Shown piece after piece: positions 1 through 8,305 of a stretch of DNA of 64,000 bases. Source of the stretch: Marinobacter sp. MDS2. Its GTDB lineage: Bacteria; Pseudomonadota; Gammaproteobacteria; Pseudomonadales; Oleiphilaceae. The stretch covers positions 1,178,001 through 1,242,000 of the forward strand of contig NZ_JAVAJF010000001.1 of assembly GCF_030718085.1 (NCBI RefSeq), read 5' to 3'. How positions within the stretch are numbered: position 1 is the stretch's first letter; every line of letters starts with the position of its first letter. The position numbers and the translations under genes were made by a program. Under the pieces are notes generated by a model. The model did not search any database, was not told the origin of the DNA, and saw only the letters and a list, made by a program, of their open reading frames with translations.

Positions 1-421
1 GTAAGTCATTGCCCAGCTCGTTGGCAAAGTACCGCATTTCGCTTCGAATCCCTTCCTGAACCGCCCGGCTTTCTCCAGCCAATCCTTGCGCCATAAACAT
101 GAAGAAGTTGCGATTGGCCAACGCATGGGCCACAAATATAGCCACAGACTCTTCGATCAGCTTATCGGCTTGCAACACGTTCGCGCGGGCTTCCCGCATC
201 ATTCGGCGCAGCACCAACCCCAGTTCATCGACCAGCTGAAGCCCCAGGTCATCAACGCTGCGAAAGTGCCGATAGAAAGACGTGGGCACGACACCGGCCT
301 GCCGGGTCACCTCCCGAATCCCTATGCTGGCGAAATGCCGTCCTTTACCCACCAGCGTCAATGCCGCCGTCATCAGCTTTTCCCGGGTTTCACCCGGTCG
401 TCGCCTTTGTACATCTGCCAT
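1..421 (-). CDS. desT: TetR-family repressor of unsaturated fatty acid genes, DesT/FabR type (partial)
   Basis: Read leftward from an ATG at 421; 140 residues are present and the C-terminal ligand-binding end runs off the left edge. A TetR helix-turn-helix is visible at about residues 33-52 (IREVTRQAGVVPTSFYRHF), followed by the helical start of the effector domain. FabR and DesT are repressors that sense the saturated/unsaturated acyl-CoA or acyl-ACP balance. The assignment as DesT rather than another TetR rests mainly on context: the gene is divergent from an oxidoreductase-desaturase pair, as desT is from desCB in Pseudomonas aeruginosa. Palindromic operators fill the shared intergenic region, and a weak one at 447-462 lies just upstream of this start, which suggests autoregulation. 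The family call is firm; the specific name is an inference. Confidence 0.8.
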   Translation of the reverse strand, partial: MADVQRRRPGETREKLMTAALTLVGKGRHFASIGIREVTRQAGVVPTSFYRHFRSVDDLGLQLVDELGLVLRRMMREARANVLQADKLIEESVAIFVAHALANRNFFMFMAQGLAGESRAVQEGIRSEMRYFANELGNDL

Positions 422-446
422 GGCTTTACCCGTACAACATCATCAA

Positions 447-462
447 GCTCACAAGTGTACAC
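447..462. promoter_or_regulatory. Degenerate DesT/FabR-like operator near the desT start
   Basis: GCTCACAAGTGTACAC. The right half matches GTACAC exactly and the left half matches 4 of 6 positions of the GYGTAC-N4-GTACRC pattern. A 13-mer ACAAGTGTACACA here (451-463) is repeated exactly at 568-580 in the stronger site. It lies 26 bp upstream of the desT ATG, so binding would autoregulate the repressor. Confidence 0.4.
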
Positions 463-542
463 ACTCGACCGATAAAAAACCGTTTTCACTTGTCATTATG
501 AGCCAGCTTTACACCAAGGCCATTGCCCAGAGCACAACCCAT

Positions 543-579
543 GTGTACAGTCGTACACATCATGTGAACAAGTGTACAC
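543..579. promoter_or_regulatory. Paired DesT/FabR-like operators in front of the desCB operon
   Basis: Two palindromes: GTGTACAGTCGTACAC at 543-558 (perfect, extendable to 20 bp at 541-560) and GTGAACAAGTGTACAC at 564-579 (one mismatch between its arms). Their centres are 21 bp apart, two helical turns, so two repressor dimers would sit on the same face of the DNA. The pair ends 41 bp before the desC start, where the promoter should be. The core GTAC-N4-GTAC is what I remember of FabR-type sites, and GTGAAC is the kind of half-site described for DesT. Confidence 0.75.
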
Positions 580-620
580 ATCAAGCTGAACTGATCGCTA
601 TCTACCCCTGGAGACATACA

Positions 621-1727
621 ATGCTGGCAAAACTCACTCCGTCCAAAGCGGCACACTGGCTAGGCCGGCAATTGCTGAACCGAGACGATCCTGCCGCGTT
701 TTTTGACCCGTTGACCACGGCCATCAATCCAATGTGGGTACAACAGTACACACCGGCCAGAGTAGAGCGCATCACGGCCGAAACAGCCGACACCAAAACC
801 TTCGAGCTGAAACCCGCTCATCGCTGGGGCGGCTTTAAAGCGGGCCAACACGTGAACGTGCGCATCGACATCGACGGCGTCCGCCGCACCCGCACCTTCA
901 GCCTTTCGAGCCCCCCCGCGCGCTGGCATCGGGAAGGACGGGTTACGCTCACCATCAAGCGTTTACCCGGCGGGCGGGTGACCAATTGGTTACACGATGA
1001 GCTGAAAACCGGCGATGTCATCGGGCTGACGGAAGCATTTGGCGACTTTTCAATACCAGAGGACAAAAAGCCGGTTCTGTTCATTGCCGGCGGTAGCGGT
1101 ATTACGCCTATTCTGAGTCAACTCGAAACCATGGCACTGGAAAATTACCCGGGGCCCATCACGCTGCTCTATTACGTGCGCACTCAAAACAACGTGATCG
1201 GGAAGGAAAAGCTGGATGCTCTGCACAGTCGCTACCCCGCTTTCTCACTAAACATCATAACCACTGACGAGGGCTCTGCGCCTCGCTATCTGAATGATCA
1301 GGATCTGGACTCGATCTCCGATCTGACGGCACGAGAGATATTTCTGTGCGGGCCGAAAGGATTGATGGATTTGGCATCCGACAAACTTCGCCAACGAGGC
1401 CTTAACGACGAACAACTGCACAGCACCTTCTTTGCCCCACCCGCGCCGGCTCAATTGTCATCGTCCGCTACGGGCGGCGAAGTAACGTTCAGCACCAGCC
1501 ATCTGACCGTCGATTCCAAAGGCGACGCCAACCTGTTGGAGATTGCAGAAGCCGCAGGCCTGACGCCTCAACATGGTTGCCGCATGGGCATCTGCCATCA
1601 ATGCACCTGCACGAAAACCAGCGGCACGGTGGTAAACCGACTGACCGGCCAGGTATCCGGTGCGGGCTCTGAAAGCGTGCAGTTATGCATTTCTATCCCC
1701 CAGGGCCCGGTGGCTCTGGAGGTATAA
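621..1727 (+). CDS. desC: Desaturase-linked ferredoxin/NAD(P)H oxidoreductase
   Basis: Electron-transfer partner of the downstream acyl desaturase; predicted to pass electrons from NAD(P)H through FAD and a [2Fe-2S] cluster to the di-iron enzyme. The ATG at 621 (368 aa) was chosen because GGAG lies 7 bases upstream and the open frame further left crosses the operators. Domains in order: FAD-binding barrel (about 50-145) with the flavin motif R91-T-F-S-L-S, NAD-binding domain (about 150-270) with GGSGITP and CGPKG, then a plant-type ferredoxin domain with C320-x4-C325-x2-C328 and C356. The gene is followed after 50 bp by the desaturase. An extra operator-like sequence at 736-751 lies inside the gene. 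The pairing matches desC-desB of Pseudomonas. Confidence 0.85.
   Translation: MLAKLTPSKAAHWLGRQLLNRDDPAAFFDPLTTAINPMWVQQYTPARVERITAETADTKTFELKPAHRWGGFKAGQHVNVRIDIDGVRRTRTFSLSSPPARWHREGRVTLTIKRLPGGRVTNWLHDELKTGDVIGLTEAFGDFSIPEDKKPVLFIAGGSGITPILSQLETMALENYPGPITLLYYVRTQNNVIGKEKLDALHSRYPAFSLNIITTDEGSAPRYLNDQDLDSISDLTAREIFLCGPKGLMDLASDKLRQRGLNDEQLHSTFFAPPAPAQLSSSATGGEVTFSTSHLTVDSKGDANLLEIAEAAGLTPQHGCRMGICHQCTCTKTSGTVVNRLTGQVSGAGSESVQLCISIPQGPVALEV
736..751. promoter_or_regulatory. Intragenic DesT/FabR-like site in desC
   Basis: GGGTACAACAGTACAC matches 11 of the 12 specified positions of GYGTAC-N4-GTACRC and lies about 120 bases inside desC, 178 bp downstream of the nearest upstream operator. It could be an auxiliary operator for looping or roadblock repression, or a coincidence of the codons for Trp-Val-Gln-Gln-Tyr-Thr. 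Confidence 0.35.
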
Positions 1728-1777
1728 CCTTTTCCTGTTTTCGCACTGCGGCCAGAAGGGCTGCAAGGAGTACACAT

Positions 1778-2851
1778 ATGAATACACTAAATGATCAACA
1801 GCTGGATGAGCTTCAAAAAGACCTGGACGCGATCCGCGATGAAGTGGTGGCCGATCTGGGCGAGCGAGACGCCAATCACATCCGCGGCATGGTTCGCCTG
1901 CACCGAAAGCTGGAAGTGGCGGGCCGGGTAATGATGCCATTCGGTTTCATTCCGCCGGTGTTTCTTGCCGCTACTGCGTCGTTGGGGCTAGCCAAGATCC
2001 TCGAGAATATGGAAATCGGCCACAACGTGATGCACGGTCAATACGACTGGATGAACGACCCGAGCCTGAACTCCCAGACCTACGAGTGGGACACCGCATG
2101 CTCCAGCGAATCCTGGCGCCGAACCCACAACTTCGAGCATCACACCTACACCAACGTGATTGGCAAAGACCGGGATTACGGTTACGCGGTTCTAAGGTTG
2201 AGCGATGACGAAGCCTGGAGACCTCGCCATACCTTCCAAATTCTGAATTATGCGGTCCTGAGCATTCTGTTCCAGTGGGGTGTTGCTCTGCACGAACTAG
2301 AGGCGGAAAAATTGAGCTATGGGAAAAGTCATCTGAAAGAGAAGCGCCCCTTTCTGAGAGTCGCCGCCAAGAAAGCGGGACGCCAGGCGTTTAAAGATTA
2401 TGTATTCTTTCCGGCCCTCACCCTGCCTGTTGCTCCGATTGTGGTCGCCGGCAATGCTGGAGCGAACCTGATCCGGAACCTGTGGTCGTCCACTGTGATC
2501 TTCTGCGGACACTTTACGCAGGATGCAGAAACCTTCACCGAAGAACAGGCCGAGGGTGAAAGCAAAGGCCATTGGTATCTGCGGCAGTTAACCGGATCAT
2601 CTAATTTTACCGGGGGTAAATGGCTGCACATTATGAGTGGCCATCTGAGCTTCCAGATCGAACACCACGTCTTTCCGGATCTTCCCGCTCATCGCTACCC
2701 GGAAATATCCGAAAAGGTTCAAGCGGTATGCCGCAAACACGGCATTCACTACAACACTGGCAGTTTCGGGAAACAGTACAGCACCGTGCTAAAGCGCATA
2801 CTTCGTTACTCACTACCCGAGCGCTTTACTCAGCGGCCAGCTGTGGCTTAA
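1778..2851 (+). CDS. desB: Membrane di-iron fatty acyl (acyl-CoA) desaturase
   Basis: Introduces a cis double bond into a fatty acyl chain at the inner membrane, using electrons from the preceding oxidoreductase. The ATG at 1778 (357 aa) has AAGGAG 7 bases upstream; the frame is open further left but only over desC. The three histidine boxes of the family are present: H82-x3-H86, H117-N-F-E-H121-H122 and Q-I-E-H296-H297, with hydrophobic segments between the first pair and the third. No fused cytochrome b5 or ferredoxin domain is seen, which fits the use of a separate reductase. In Pseudomonas DesB is an acyl-CoA delta-9 desaturase; the regiochemistry here is inferred. Its last 26 bases overlap the convergent diguanylate cyclase gene. 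Confidence 0.85.
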   Translation: MNTLNDQQLDELQKDLDAIRDEVVADLGERDANHIRGMVRLHRKLEVAGRVMMPFGFIPPVFLAATASLGLAKILENMEIGHNVMHGQYDWMNDPSLNSQTYEWDTACSSESWRRTHNFEHHTYTNVIGKDRDYGYAVLRLSDDEAWRPRHTFQILNYAVLSILFQWGVALHELEAEKLSYGKSHLKEKRPFLRVAAKKAGRQAFKDYVFFPALTLPVAPIVVAGNAGANLIRNLWSSTVIFCGHFTQDAETFTEEQAEGESKGHWYLRQLTGSSNFTGGKWLHIMSGHLSFQIEHHVFPDLPAHRYPEISEKVQAVCRKHGIHYNTGSFGKQYSTVLKRILRYSLPERFTQRPAVA

Positions 2852-4673
2852 CCGCGGCTGGGCCAACAGAGTGACCGCTCACATCCAGAGCGGTCACTCT
2901 GTTTCGGCCTTCGGCCTTTGAGGTGTAAAGCGCTTCGTCTGCAACAGCCACCGCTTCATCAGGCTCAACGGCAATGCCCGACCCAACCACGGCCACACCT
3001 ATACTTACCGTCACCGAATGAGGCTCGCCTTCCCATTCAAACCAAAGATCCGACTCAACACCGGCGCGAACCTGATTCGCCACCTGCCTTGCCCCGGCCG
3101 CATCGGTATAAGGCAGGACAATCGCAAACTCTTCACCACCGTATCGGCAGACGATGTCGGTTTCGCGCCGAACCAGATTGGTCAGTTTATCCGCCAACTT
3201 GCGCAGGCAACTGTCACCTGCCTGGTGGCCCAGGTTGTCGTTAAAGGCCTTGAAATGATCTACATCCAACAGGATTAGCGCCAACGACCCTCTGCGCCGG
3301 CACCGAACCAGTTCTTTTCTCAGGTGCTTATCAAAGTAACGACGATTGAATACGCCCGTCAGCCCATCGGTTGAACTCAGCATTTCCAGCTGTCGATTGG
3401 CAGATTCCAATGCAGCCGTTCGCTCCGCAACGCGAGACTCAAGAGCCGTATTCATCTCACTCTGGATCCGTTGGGTTTCCTGCGTCATGTGCCGCAAACG
3501 GTCCGCCAGCGCAATCGACAACAAAATGACCTCAAACGCCGAGCCAATCTGAATGGCATATTCCGTCACGACATTGGCGGGCAACACACCAAAGGTTTTA
3601 AACAGATACAGCAACATACCCGCCAACAATGCCGTCCACGCCAACATAAAAAAGCGTGCCGGCCGGTAATTGCGGTACAAACACACGCCTCCGGCGAACA
3701 TCACCAGGGTCGCCGCCAACACCGCAAAAAAACTATTGAAGCGAATAACGGGGGCGTAACTCGGGGAAATCATCGGCGCAACAGCCGCCAGAGCAAAGAC
3801 CCCCATCATGGCCAGAAAAGTGCGATTCAACACCGGTGCATTGGCCTTAAGCGCCAAAAAGGATCGGGAGAACCCGAGTACAAAGAACATGCCCGAGGCA
3901 ATCAACACGGCGACCGCGCGGTTATTCCACCATGGCGAATCCGGCCACAGATGCTCAAAAGACAGGCCGTTCAAACTGGATTGAAGAATGCCGTAGTTAA
4001 AAATGTATCCTGAATACCAGAGGTAATTGGTGTCGCGGATTGACAGAAAAATGAGGAAGCTGAAGATCAGCATGGCTATCAGCAAGCCATAGAACAAACC
4101 GAGAACAAACCGTTCCTGGTGATCGGCATGACTGAAACTGTCCAGGCTCCAGAGTTTGGTCCGCATTTGCACCGCACCGCTGGTTTTCACGCGGAAATAC
4201 AAATCGACGCTTTCACCCCGATTCAACGTCAGGTCGAAGTTGATATTGTGGTGATCTCTGGCGCGCCGATGAAAAGGTACGGAATCGCCGGCGATCTGAC
4301 GCTCAATCGGCCCTGCGGCACGGACAACAAACAGTTCCATTTCATCAATAATCGGATACAACCCCTCGATCACCCATTGATCGTTCGGGCTGGAAACATT
4401 TTCGACGCGAGTGTGAAACCAATACGTCGAGTCCGTAAAACCGAAATTGTAGGCTTTTGGCTGAATGGTTTTTGAGCCTATATCCGGCCAGCGCCGCTTG
4501 ATCTGATAGATGTTCAGATTCGAGGAAGGGTCTTCATAGAAAGCGAGATGTCGGGAAATATCAATCACGTCACTGGCCCGGTCCAGCTTTACGGACAAGC
4601 CATCGGGAGCACCCGCAGCCAGTACCTGCAACGAGCTCAAAGCCAGCATGACAACCAGCAACAGACGAATCAA
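2826..4673 (-). CDS. 7TMR-DISM diguanylate cyclase
   Basis: Makes cyclic di-GMP in response to an unknown extracytoplasmic signal. The 615-aa product has a signal peptide (MIRLLLVVMLALSSLQVLAA), a periplasmic 7TMR-DISM extracellular domain (about 27-175, beta-rich), seven hydrophobic segments (about 185-390), a short coiled linker (ESRVAERTAALESANRQLE) and a C-terminal GGDEF domain. The active loop is GGEEF at 512-516 and the product-inhibition I-site RETD is at 503-506, so the enzyme should be active and feedback-inhibited. It stands alone, convergent with desB, and its 3' end carries the desB terminator stem. A second protein of the same architecture is encoded at 51.7-53.5 kb. Confidence 0.9.
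   Translation of the reverse strand: MIRLLLVVMLALSSLQVLAAGAPDGLSVKLDRASDVIDISRHLAFYEDPSSNLNIYQIKRRWPDIGSKTIQPKAYNFGFTDSTYWFHTRVENVSSPNDQWVIEGLYPIIDEMELFVVRAAGPIERQIAGDSVPFHRRARDHHNINFDLTLNRGESVDLYFRVKTSGAVQMRTKLWSLDSFSHADHQERFVLGLFYGLLIAMLIFSFLIFLSIRDTNYLWYSGYIFNYGILQSSLNGLSFEHLWPDSPWWNNRAVAVLIASGMFFVLGFSRSFLALKANAPVLNRTFLAMMGVFALAAVAPMISPSYAPVIRFNSFFAVLAATLVMFAGGVCLYRNYRPARFFMLAWTALLAGMLLYLFKTFGVLPANVVTEYAIQIGSAFEVILLSIALADRLRHMTQETQRIQSEMNTALESRVAERTAALESANRQLEMLSSTDGLTGVFNRRYFDKHLRKELVRCRRRGSLALILLDVDHFKAFNDNLGHQAGDSCLRKLADKLTNLVRRETDIVCRYGGEEFAIVLPYTDAAGARQVANQVRAGVESDLWFEWEGEPHSVTVSIGVAVVGSGIAVEPDEAVAVADEALYTSKAEGRNRVTALDVSGHSVGPAAVKPQLAAE
2865..2903 (+). terminator. Hairpin terminator for desB inside the opposing gene
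   Basis: A perfect 16-bp inverted repeat (2865-2880 and 2888-2903) with a 7-base loop (ACATCCA) starts 13 bases after the desB stop codon and continues into TTTCGG. It lies within the coding 3' end of the convergent diguanylate cyclase gene, so the same bases encode protein on one strand and a terminator-like stem on the other. The T-tract is short, so it may act mainly to stabilise the mRNA end. Confidence 0.6.
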
Positions 4674-4785
4674 ACGGCCCCCGGAATACGTAGAATGACT
4701 CTATGTGAGAACCAGAATAATAGCTGACTCGAGGTCAATTAAGCGTAAGGATTGGCGTTTGTTCGTTACGATGTGTATCGCACCA

Positions 4786-5226
4786 CTACACAACCTGTAG
4801 CAAGCGAAGCAATTCCGAGCGATGCTTGCTCTGCACGACGTCTGCAAGCGTGTATTTATCGAGCACTGCAAGAAACGCCTGCAGCGCTTCTCTGAACATA
4901 CCCCTCAAACCACAAACAGGCGTGATTTTGCAGGTGTTACCCCGGGAAAAACACTCGACAAGATTCAGTTCTTCTTCCGTTTCCCGAACCAAAGCACCGA
5001 TATTGATACCCTGAGGCTCACGGTGCAGGCGCATGCCACCATTTTTGCCCCTCACCGTTACTATGTAACCTTTTTGATTAAGCTGATGAACCACCTTCAT
5101 CAGGTGATTTTTAGATATCGCGTAGCTGTCTGCAATCTCTTGAATGGTCGACAAATGCCCCTCTTCCTGACCCGCCAAATAAATCAGTACTCTTAAAGAG
5201 TAATCGGTAAAACGGGTAATGCGCAT
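4786..5226 (-). CDS. nsrR: Rrf2-family regulator, NsrR-like nitric oxide sensor
   Basis: A 146-aa winged-helix Rrf2 protein. The N-terminus (MRITRFTDYSLRVLIYLA) and recognition region (AISKNHLMKVVHQLNQKGY) are those of NsrR, and three cysteines C92, C99 and C105 are placed as the iron-sulfur ligands of that family. NsrR carries an NO-sensitive cluster and represses nitrosative-stress and denitrification genes. The gene is divergent from moaA with 168 bp between the starts, where a 13-bp palindrome at 5262-5274 could be an operator. IscR is the main alternative within the family, but IscR has a different N-terminus (MRLTSKGRYAVTAMLD), so I favour NsrR. Confidence 0.8.
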   Translation of the reverse strand: MRITRFTDYSLRVLIYLAGQEEGHLSTIQEIADSYAISKNHLMKVVHQLNQKGYIVTVRGKNGGMRLHREPQGINIGALVRETEEELNLVECFSRGNTCKITPVCGLRGMFREALQAFLAVLDKYTLADVVQSKHRSELLRLLQVV

Positions 5227-5261
5227 GGATGCTCCGAACCAATCAGGTATTGCATTGTCAG

Positions 5262-5274
5262 TTTGTCAGACAAA
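5262..5274. promoter_or_regulatory. 13-bp palindrome between nsrR and moaA
   Basis: TTTGTC-A-GACAAA is a perfect odd-length palindrome in the divergent nsrR-moaA region. It sits where a regulator could control both genes. It does not match the NsrR consensus as I remember it (AAGATGCATTT-type arms), so the binding protein is unknown. Confidence 0.35.
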
Positions 5275-5394
5275 TTATACATTCAATTCCAACGGAGGTC
5301 TGTTAGCTTGCATAATGGAGGGTATCAACAACACACTGGTCTTTGAGATACTCAACAAGCACGTTTGTGCCCATGCACGCAGAGGATCGATGAC

Positions 5395-6387
5395 ATGCCG
5401 CAATCCGAGCTAGTAGACCGCTTCGGCCGAACCGTGAATTATGTGCGCCTGTCGGTGACAGATCGCTGTGATTTCCGATGCGTATACTGCATGGCCGAAG
5501 AGATGACGTTTCTTCCTCGGGAAAAGATCATGTCGCTTGAGGAAATCGCTCAAGTGGCTCGCAATTTCGTATCGCTCGGCACTCGGAAAATTCGCCTGAC
5601 CGGTGGTGAGCCGCTGGTTCGCAAGGGCGTTGTTGATCTGGTTCGGGAAATCGGCAGTTATGGTCTGCGCGATTTTGCAATGACCACCAATGGCAGCCAG
5701 TTACCTGCCTTGGCGGAGGAGTTGCGAAAAGGCGGACTCGACCGGCTCAACATCAGCCTGGATTCGTTGGATGCGCAGAAGTTCAAGGCGATCACTCGCA
5801 CCGGCAAGCTTAGCCAGGTTCTGGAGGGTATTGCAGCGGCGAAAGCGGCAGGGTTCAAGCAGATCAAACTCAACACAGTGGTCATGAAAGGCCGCAATGA
5901 AGAGGAGATCCCTGAGCTGGTTGAGTTTGCTCGCGCTGAGGGTCTAGACATAACCTTCATCGAGGAGATGCCCCTCGGAGAGATCTCTGAGCACGACCGT
6001 GGATTGGCGCTGTGCACCAGCGACGAGGTTCGGGCGATCATAAACAAGCACCACGATCTCCAGCTGACCGATGACGATTCTGGTGGGCCATCGCGTTATT
6101 ACCGTATGTCCGATAGCGCGACTCGAATCGGATTTATTTCGCCTCATTCCCATAACTTCTGTTCGACCTGCAATCGGGTTCGGGTGACCGTGGAGGGGCG
6201 GCTTTTGTTGTGTCTGGGCAATGAGCATTCGATGGATTTGTTGCCGCTGTTGCGAGAGCATCCGGGGGATGATGAGCGGCTTCGGGAGGCGATAATTGCG
6301 GCGATGGATTTGAAGCCGGAGCGGCATCATTTTTCCAGTGAGGGGGAGGTGGAGATTCTTCGCTTTATGAATATGACGGGGGGATAA
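5395..6387 (+). CDS. moaA: GTP 3',8-cyclase MoaA (molybdenum cofactor synthesis)
   Basis: Radical-SAM enzyme that converts GTP to (8S)-3',8-cyclo-7,8-dihydroguanosine 5'-triphosphate, the first step of molybdopterin synthesis. The ATG at 5395 (330 aa) has AGAGGA 8 bases upstream. The SAM cluster motif is C25-x3-C29-x2-C32, the second cluster is the C-terminal [10 protein letters not shown] followed by a further Cys in RLLLCLGNE, and the protein ends in the conserved Gly-Gly. No moaC or other mo genes lie beside it. Pairing with nsrR suggests a copy used for molybdoenzymes of nitrate respiration, which is inference. Confidence 0.93.
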   Translation: MPQSELVDRFGRTVNYVRLSVTDRCDFRCVYCMAEEMTFLPREKIMSLEEIAQVARNFVSLGTRKIRLTGGEPLVRKGVVDLVREIGSYGLRDFAMTTNGSQLPALAEELRKGGLDRLNISLDSLDAQKFKAITRTGKLSQVLEGIAAAKAAGFKQIKLNTVVMKGRNEEEIPELVEFARAEGLDITFIEEMPLGEISEHDRGLALCTSDEVRAIINKHHDLQLTDDDSGGPSRYYRMSDSATRIGFISPHSHNFCSTCNRVRVTVEGRLLLCLGNEHSMDLLPLLREHPGDDERLREAIIAAMDLKPERHHFSSEGEVEILRFMNMTGG

Positions 6388-6395
6388 CCCGGCAA

Positions 6396-7583
6396 TTAAC
6401 TCACCGCACCATCCCGCAATGCCCCCACCTCCTTCAGCGACATCAGGTCCGAACGACCAAGCTGCTTGATCGTCGTTTTGCCCATCAGCGACAAAGTCAG
6501 TTCCGTTTCCAGCCGTATATTATGAAGCAGGTTTTCTACAGAGAGTTGCCCGCCCGCTGCCAGAGCATAGCCCCACGCTCGCCCCATCAAACACCCATCC
6601 GCACCCAGACACAAAGCACGAACCAAATCCTGCCCTGTCTGAACACCGCCATCAACAAGAACCTGGCATTTTCCATCTACCGCTTCGGCAATTGCCGGTA
6701 ACACATCCAAACTGGCCGGTGCGCCTTCCAGCTGCCGTCCGCCGTGATTGGAAACCACAATGGCATCGGCGCCCACGGCGATAGCCGAGCGCGCATCGTC
6801 GCATTCCATAATGCCTTTTATGACCAATTTCCCGGGCCAGTTTTCGCGAATCCAATCCAGATCACGCCAGGTCACGGAAGGATCAAACTGGCTTTCAACC
6901 CAGGCTTTGAAATCTTCAGGCTTCCGGCCGGATGGCACCACACTGGCCAGATTGCCAAACGTCAGCGGCTTTCCGCCAATGGCGACATTCACCAGCCAAC
7001 CGGGATGGCTCAACAGATCCAACGCCTTGCGGAGTTTCGCCGGCACCGACAGGTTGCCATTCATACCGTTACGCACATCGCGATAACGCAGCCCGAGGCG
7101 CGCAAGATCGACTGTGAACACCAAGGTTTTGAAGCCGGATTGCCAGGCGCGCACCAACAAATCTGCCGAGAATTTCCGGTCTTTCAGCACGTAAAGCTGA
7201 AACCAGAGATTGGCACCTGGAGCTTCCCGTGCAACTTCTTCGACAGAACAAATGCCCACGGTGCTTAAACAAAAGGGAATGCCTGCATTAGCGCCAGCCT
7301 TTGCTGCTTGCGCCTCTCCGCGCTTGGCCAGCATGCCCGACAAGCCCATCGGTGCCATGACCAGAGGCAAGCTGGCTGCAGCACCCAGCAGCTCCGTAGT
7401 GGTATCAACCCGAGAAACATCGGTCATTACCCGCTGGCGAAAGCGCCACTGAGTGAACGCCTGTCGATTGTCCGCCAAGGTGTATTCAGAAAAAGCACCA
7501 CCATCGAGATAATCAAACAGCATGCGCGGTAGCTTTCGTTTGGCCAACAAGCGATAGTCAGAAACAGATGCGGGAGCGAGCAT
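6396..7583 (-). CDS. lldD: FMN-dependent L-lactate dehydrogenase (LldD family)
   Basis: Alpha-hydroxy-acid oxidase/dehydrogenase that oxidises L-lactate to pyruvate at the membrane and passes electrons to quinone. The 395-aa product starts at ATG 7583, which has AAGAG 8 bases upstream; an in-frame GTG at 7592 has no good ribosome site. The family's catalytic features are visible: the Tyr in FDYLDGGAF, the active-site His280 and Arg283 in SNHGGRQLE, and the flavin-binding VDGGVQTGQDLVRALCLGA near the C-terminus. It is convergent with moaA with 8 bases between stop codons. No lactate permease or lldR is adjacent, so mandelate or glycolate as substrate cannot be excluded. Confidence 0.85.
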   Translation of the reverse strand: MLAPASVSDYRLLAKRKLPRMLFDYLDGGAFSEYTLADNRQAFTQWRFRQRVMTDVSRVDTTTELLGAAASLPLVMAPMGLSGMLAKRGEAQAAKAGANAGIPFCLSTVGICSVEEVAREAPGANLWFQLYVLKDRKFSADLLVRAWQSGFKTLVFTVDLARLGLRYRDVRNGMNGNLSVPAKLRKALDLLSHPGWLVNVAIGGKPLTFGNLASVVPSGRKPEDFKAWVESQFDPSVTWRDLDWIRENWPGKLVIKGIMECDDARSAIAVGADAIVVSNHGGRQLEGAPASLDVLPAIAEAVDGKCQVLVDGGVQTGQDLVRALCLGADGCLMGRAWGYALAAGGQLSVENLLHNIRLETELTLSLMGKTTIKQLGRSDLMSLKEVGALRDGAVS

Positions 7584-7848
7584 GGCTAGCACTCTTGTTA
7601 TTGGGGTTTACAGCCCCTTGTTTTTATTTGAATTAGCGTTCAAAACCTATTTTCTTGCACAAAGACCTTCAGGGCAACCGCATTATTGATCTTAGTATCC
7701 TTAGCGACAAACCCCACCCCATACCCTGCATCAAGACTGGCCCAAGCTGACTATTATCACCCTACCCGTTCTGATAGATTCCAAGACCGAAGCACCCACA
7801 ACAACCTACCCCGCCACCATCATGGCTCTCATGCAAGGACTGAATTCA

Positions 7849-8295
7849 ATGAGTCTGGCCGAAAAGCTTTGTCTCTCCGCCGCTTTTATCTTTTTTATGA
7901 CGGGTTTGTTGACCGGTATCTGGAAATACTGGTGCATGGCCACCAGCCCTAAAGCCGCCGCCCCAAGATACGTGGATATCGCGCACCGTAGCTCACTGAT
8001 GTACAGCTTTGCCGCCTTGCTTTTGGGATGGTTCGCCAGCTATAGCGTTTATGCAGATTGGGTGAACACGTTGGCAGCGCTTGGCGCCTTGGGCTTTTTT
8101 GCACTGGCCATCGGCACCTACATCATCCACGGCATTCTGCGAGACACCAGCAACCAGCTTCGCAAACCCCACAAGCTGGGCCAATCAAACCTGCCGGGGT
8201 GGTTGATACACGGTTTTATGATTGCGTTGATTATTGCCGAAGTGGGTGGCTCGGCCGTGCTGGGGACCGGGGCTTTAATGAGTATCTGGCAATAA
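7849..8295 (+). CDS. Small four-helix integral membrane protein of unknown function
   Basis: I do not recognise a family. The start at ATG 7849 (148 aa) has AAGGA 9 bases upstream; an in-frame ATG at 7822 lacks a ribosome site. Four hydrophobic segments are visible at about residues 8-28, 50-68, 75-97 and 125-146, with a basic loop (RDTSNQLRKPHKLGQSNLPGW) between the third and fourth. There are no clear haem or metal ligand motifs beyond scattered histidines (AHRSS, IHGI, PHK, IHGF). The gene is divergent from lldD and faces the end of the SSS symporter operon, so it is probably monocistronic. Confidence 0.75.
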   Translation: MSLAEKLCLSAAFIFFMTGLLTGIWKYWCMATSPKAAAPRYVDIAHRSSLMYSFAALLLGWFASYSVYADWVNTLAALGALGFFALAIGTYIIHGILRDTSNQLRKPHKLGQSNLPGWLIHGFMIALIIAEVGGSAVLGTGALMSIWQ

Positions 8296-8305
8296 TCTGG
8301 GGGCC

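Noticed and set aside
282..620. N-terminal extension of the desC frame
   Set aside because: It runs through the operators and into desT; the ribosome site and family start place the ATG at 621.
7629..7644. TTGAA-N6-TTCAA palindrome between lldD and the small membrane protein
   Set aside because: Only 5-bp arms, with the wrong spacing for FNR and no matching known operator; likely chance in AT-rich DNA.
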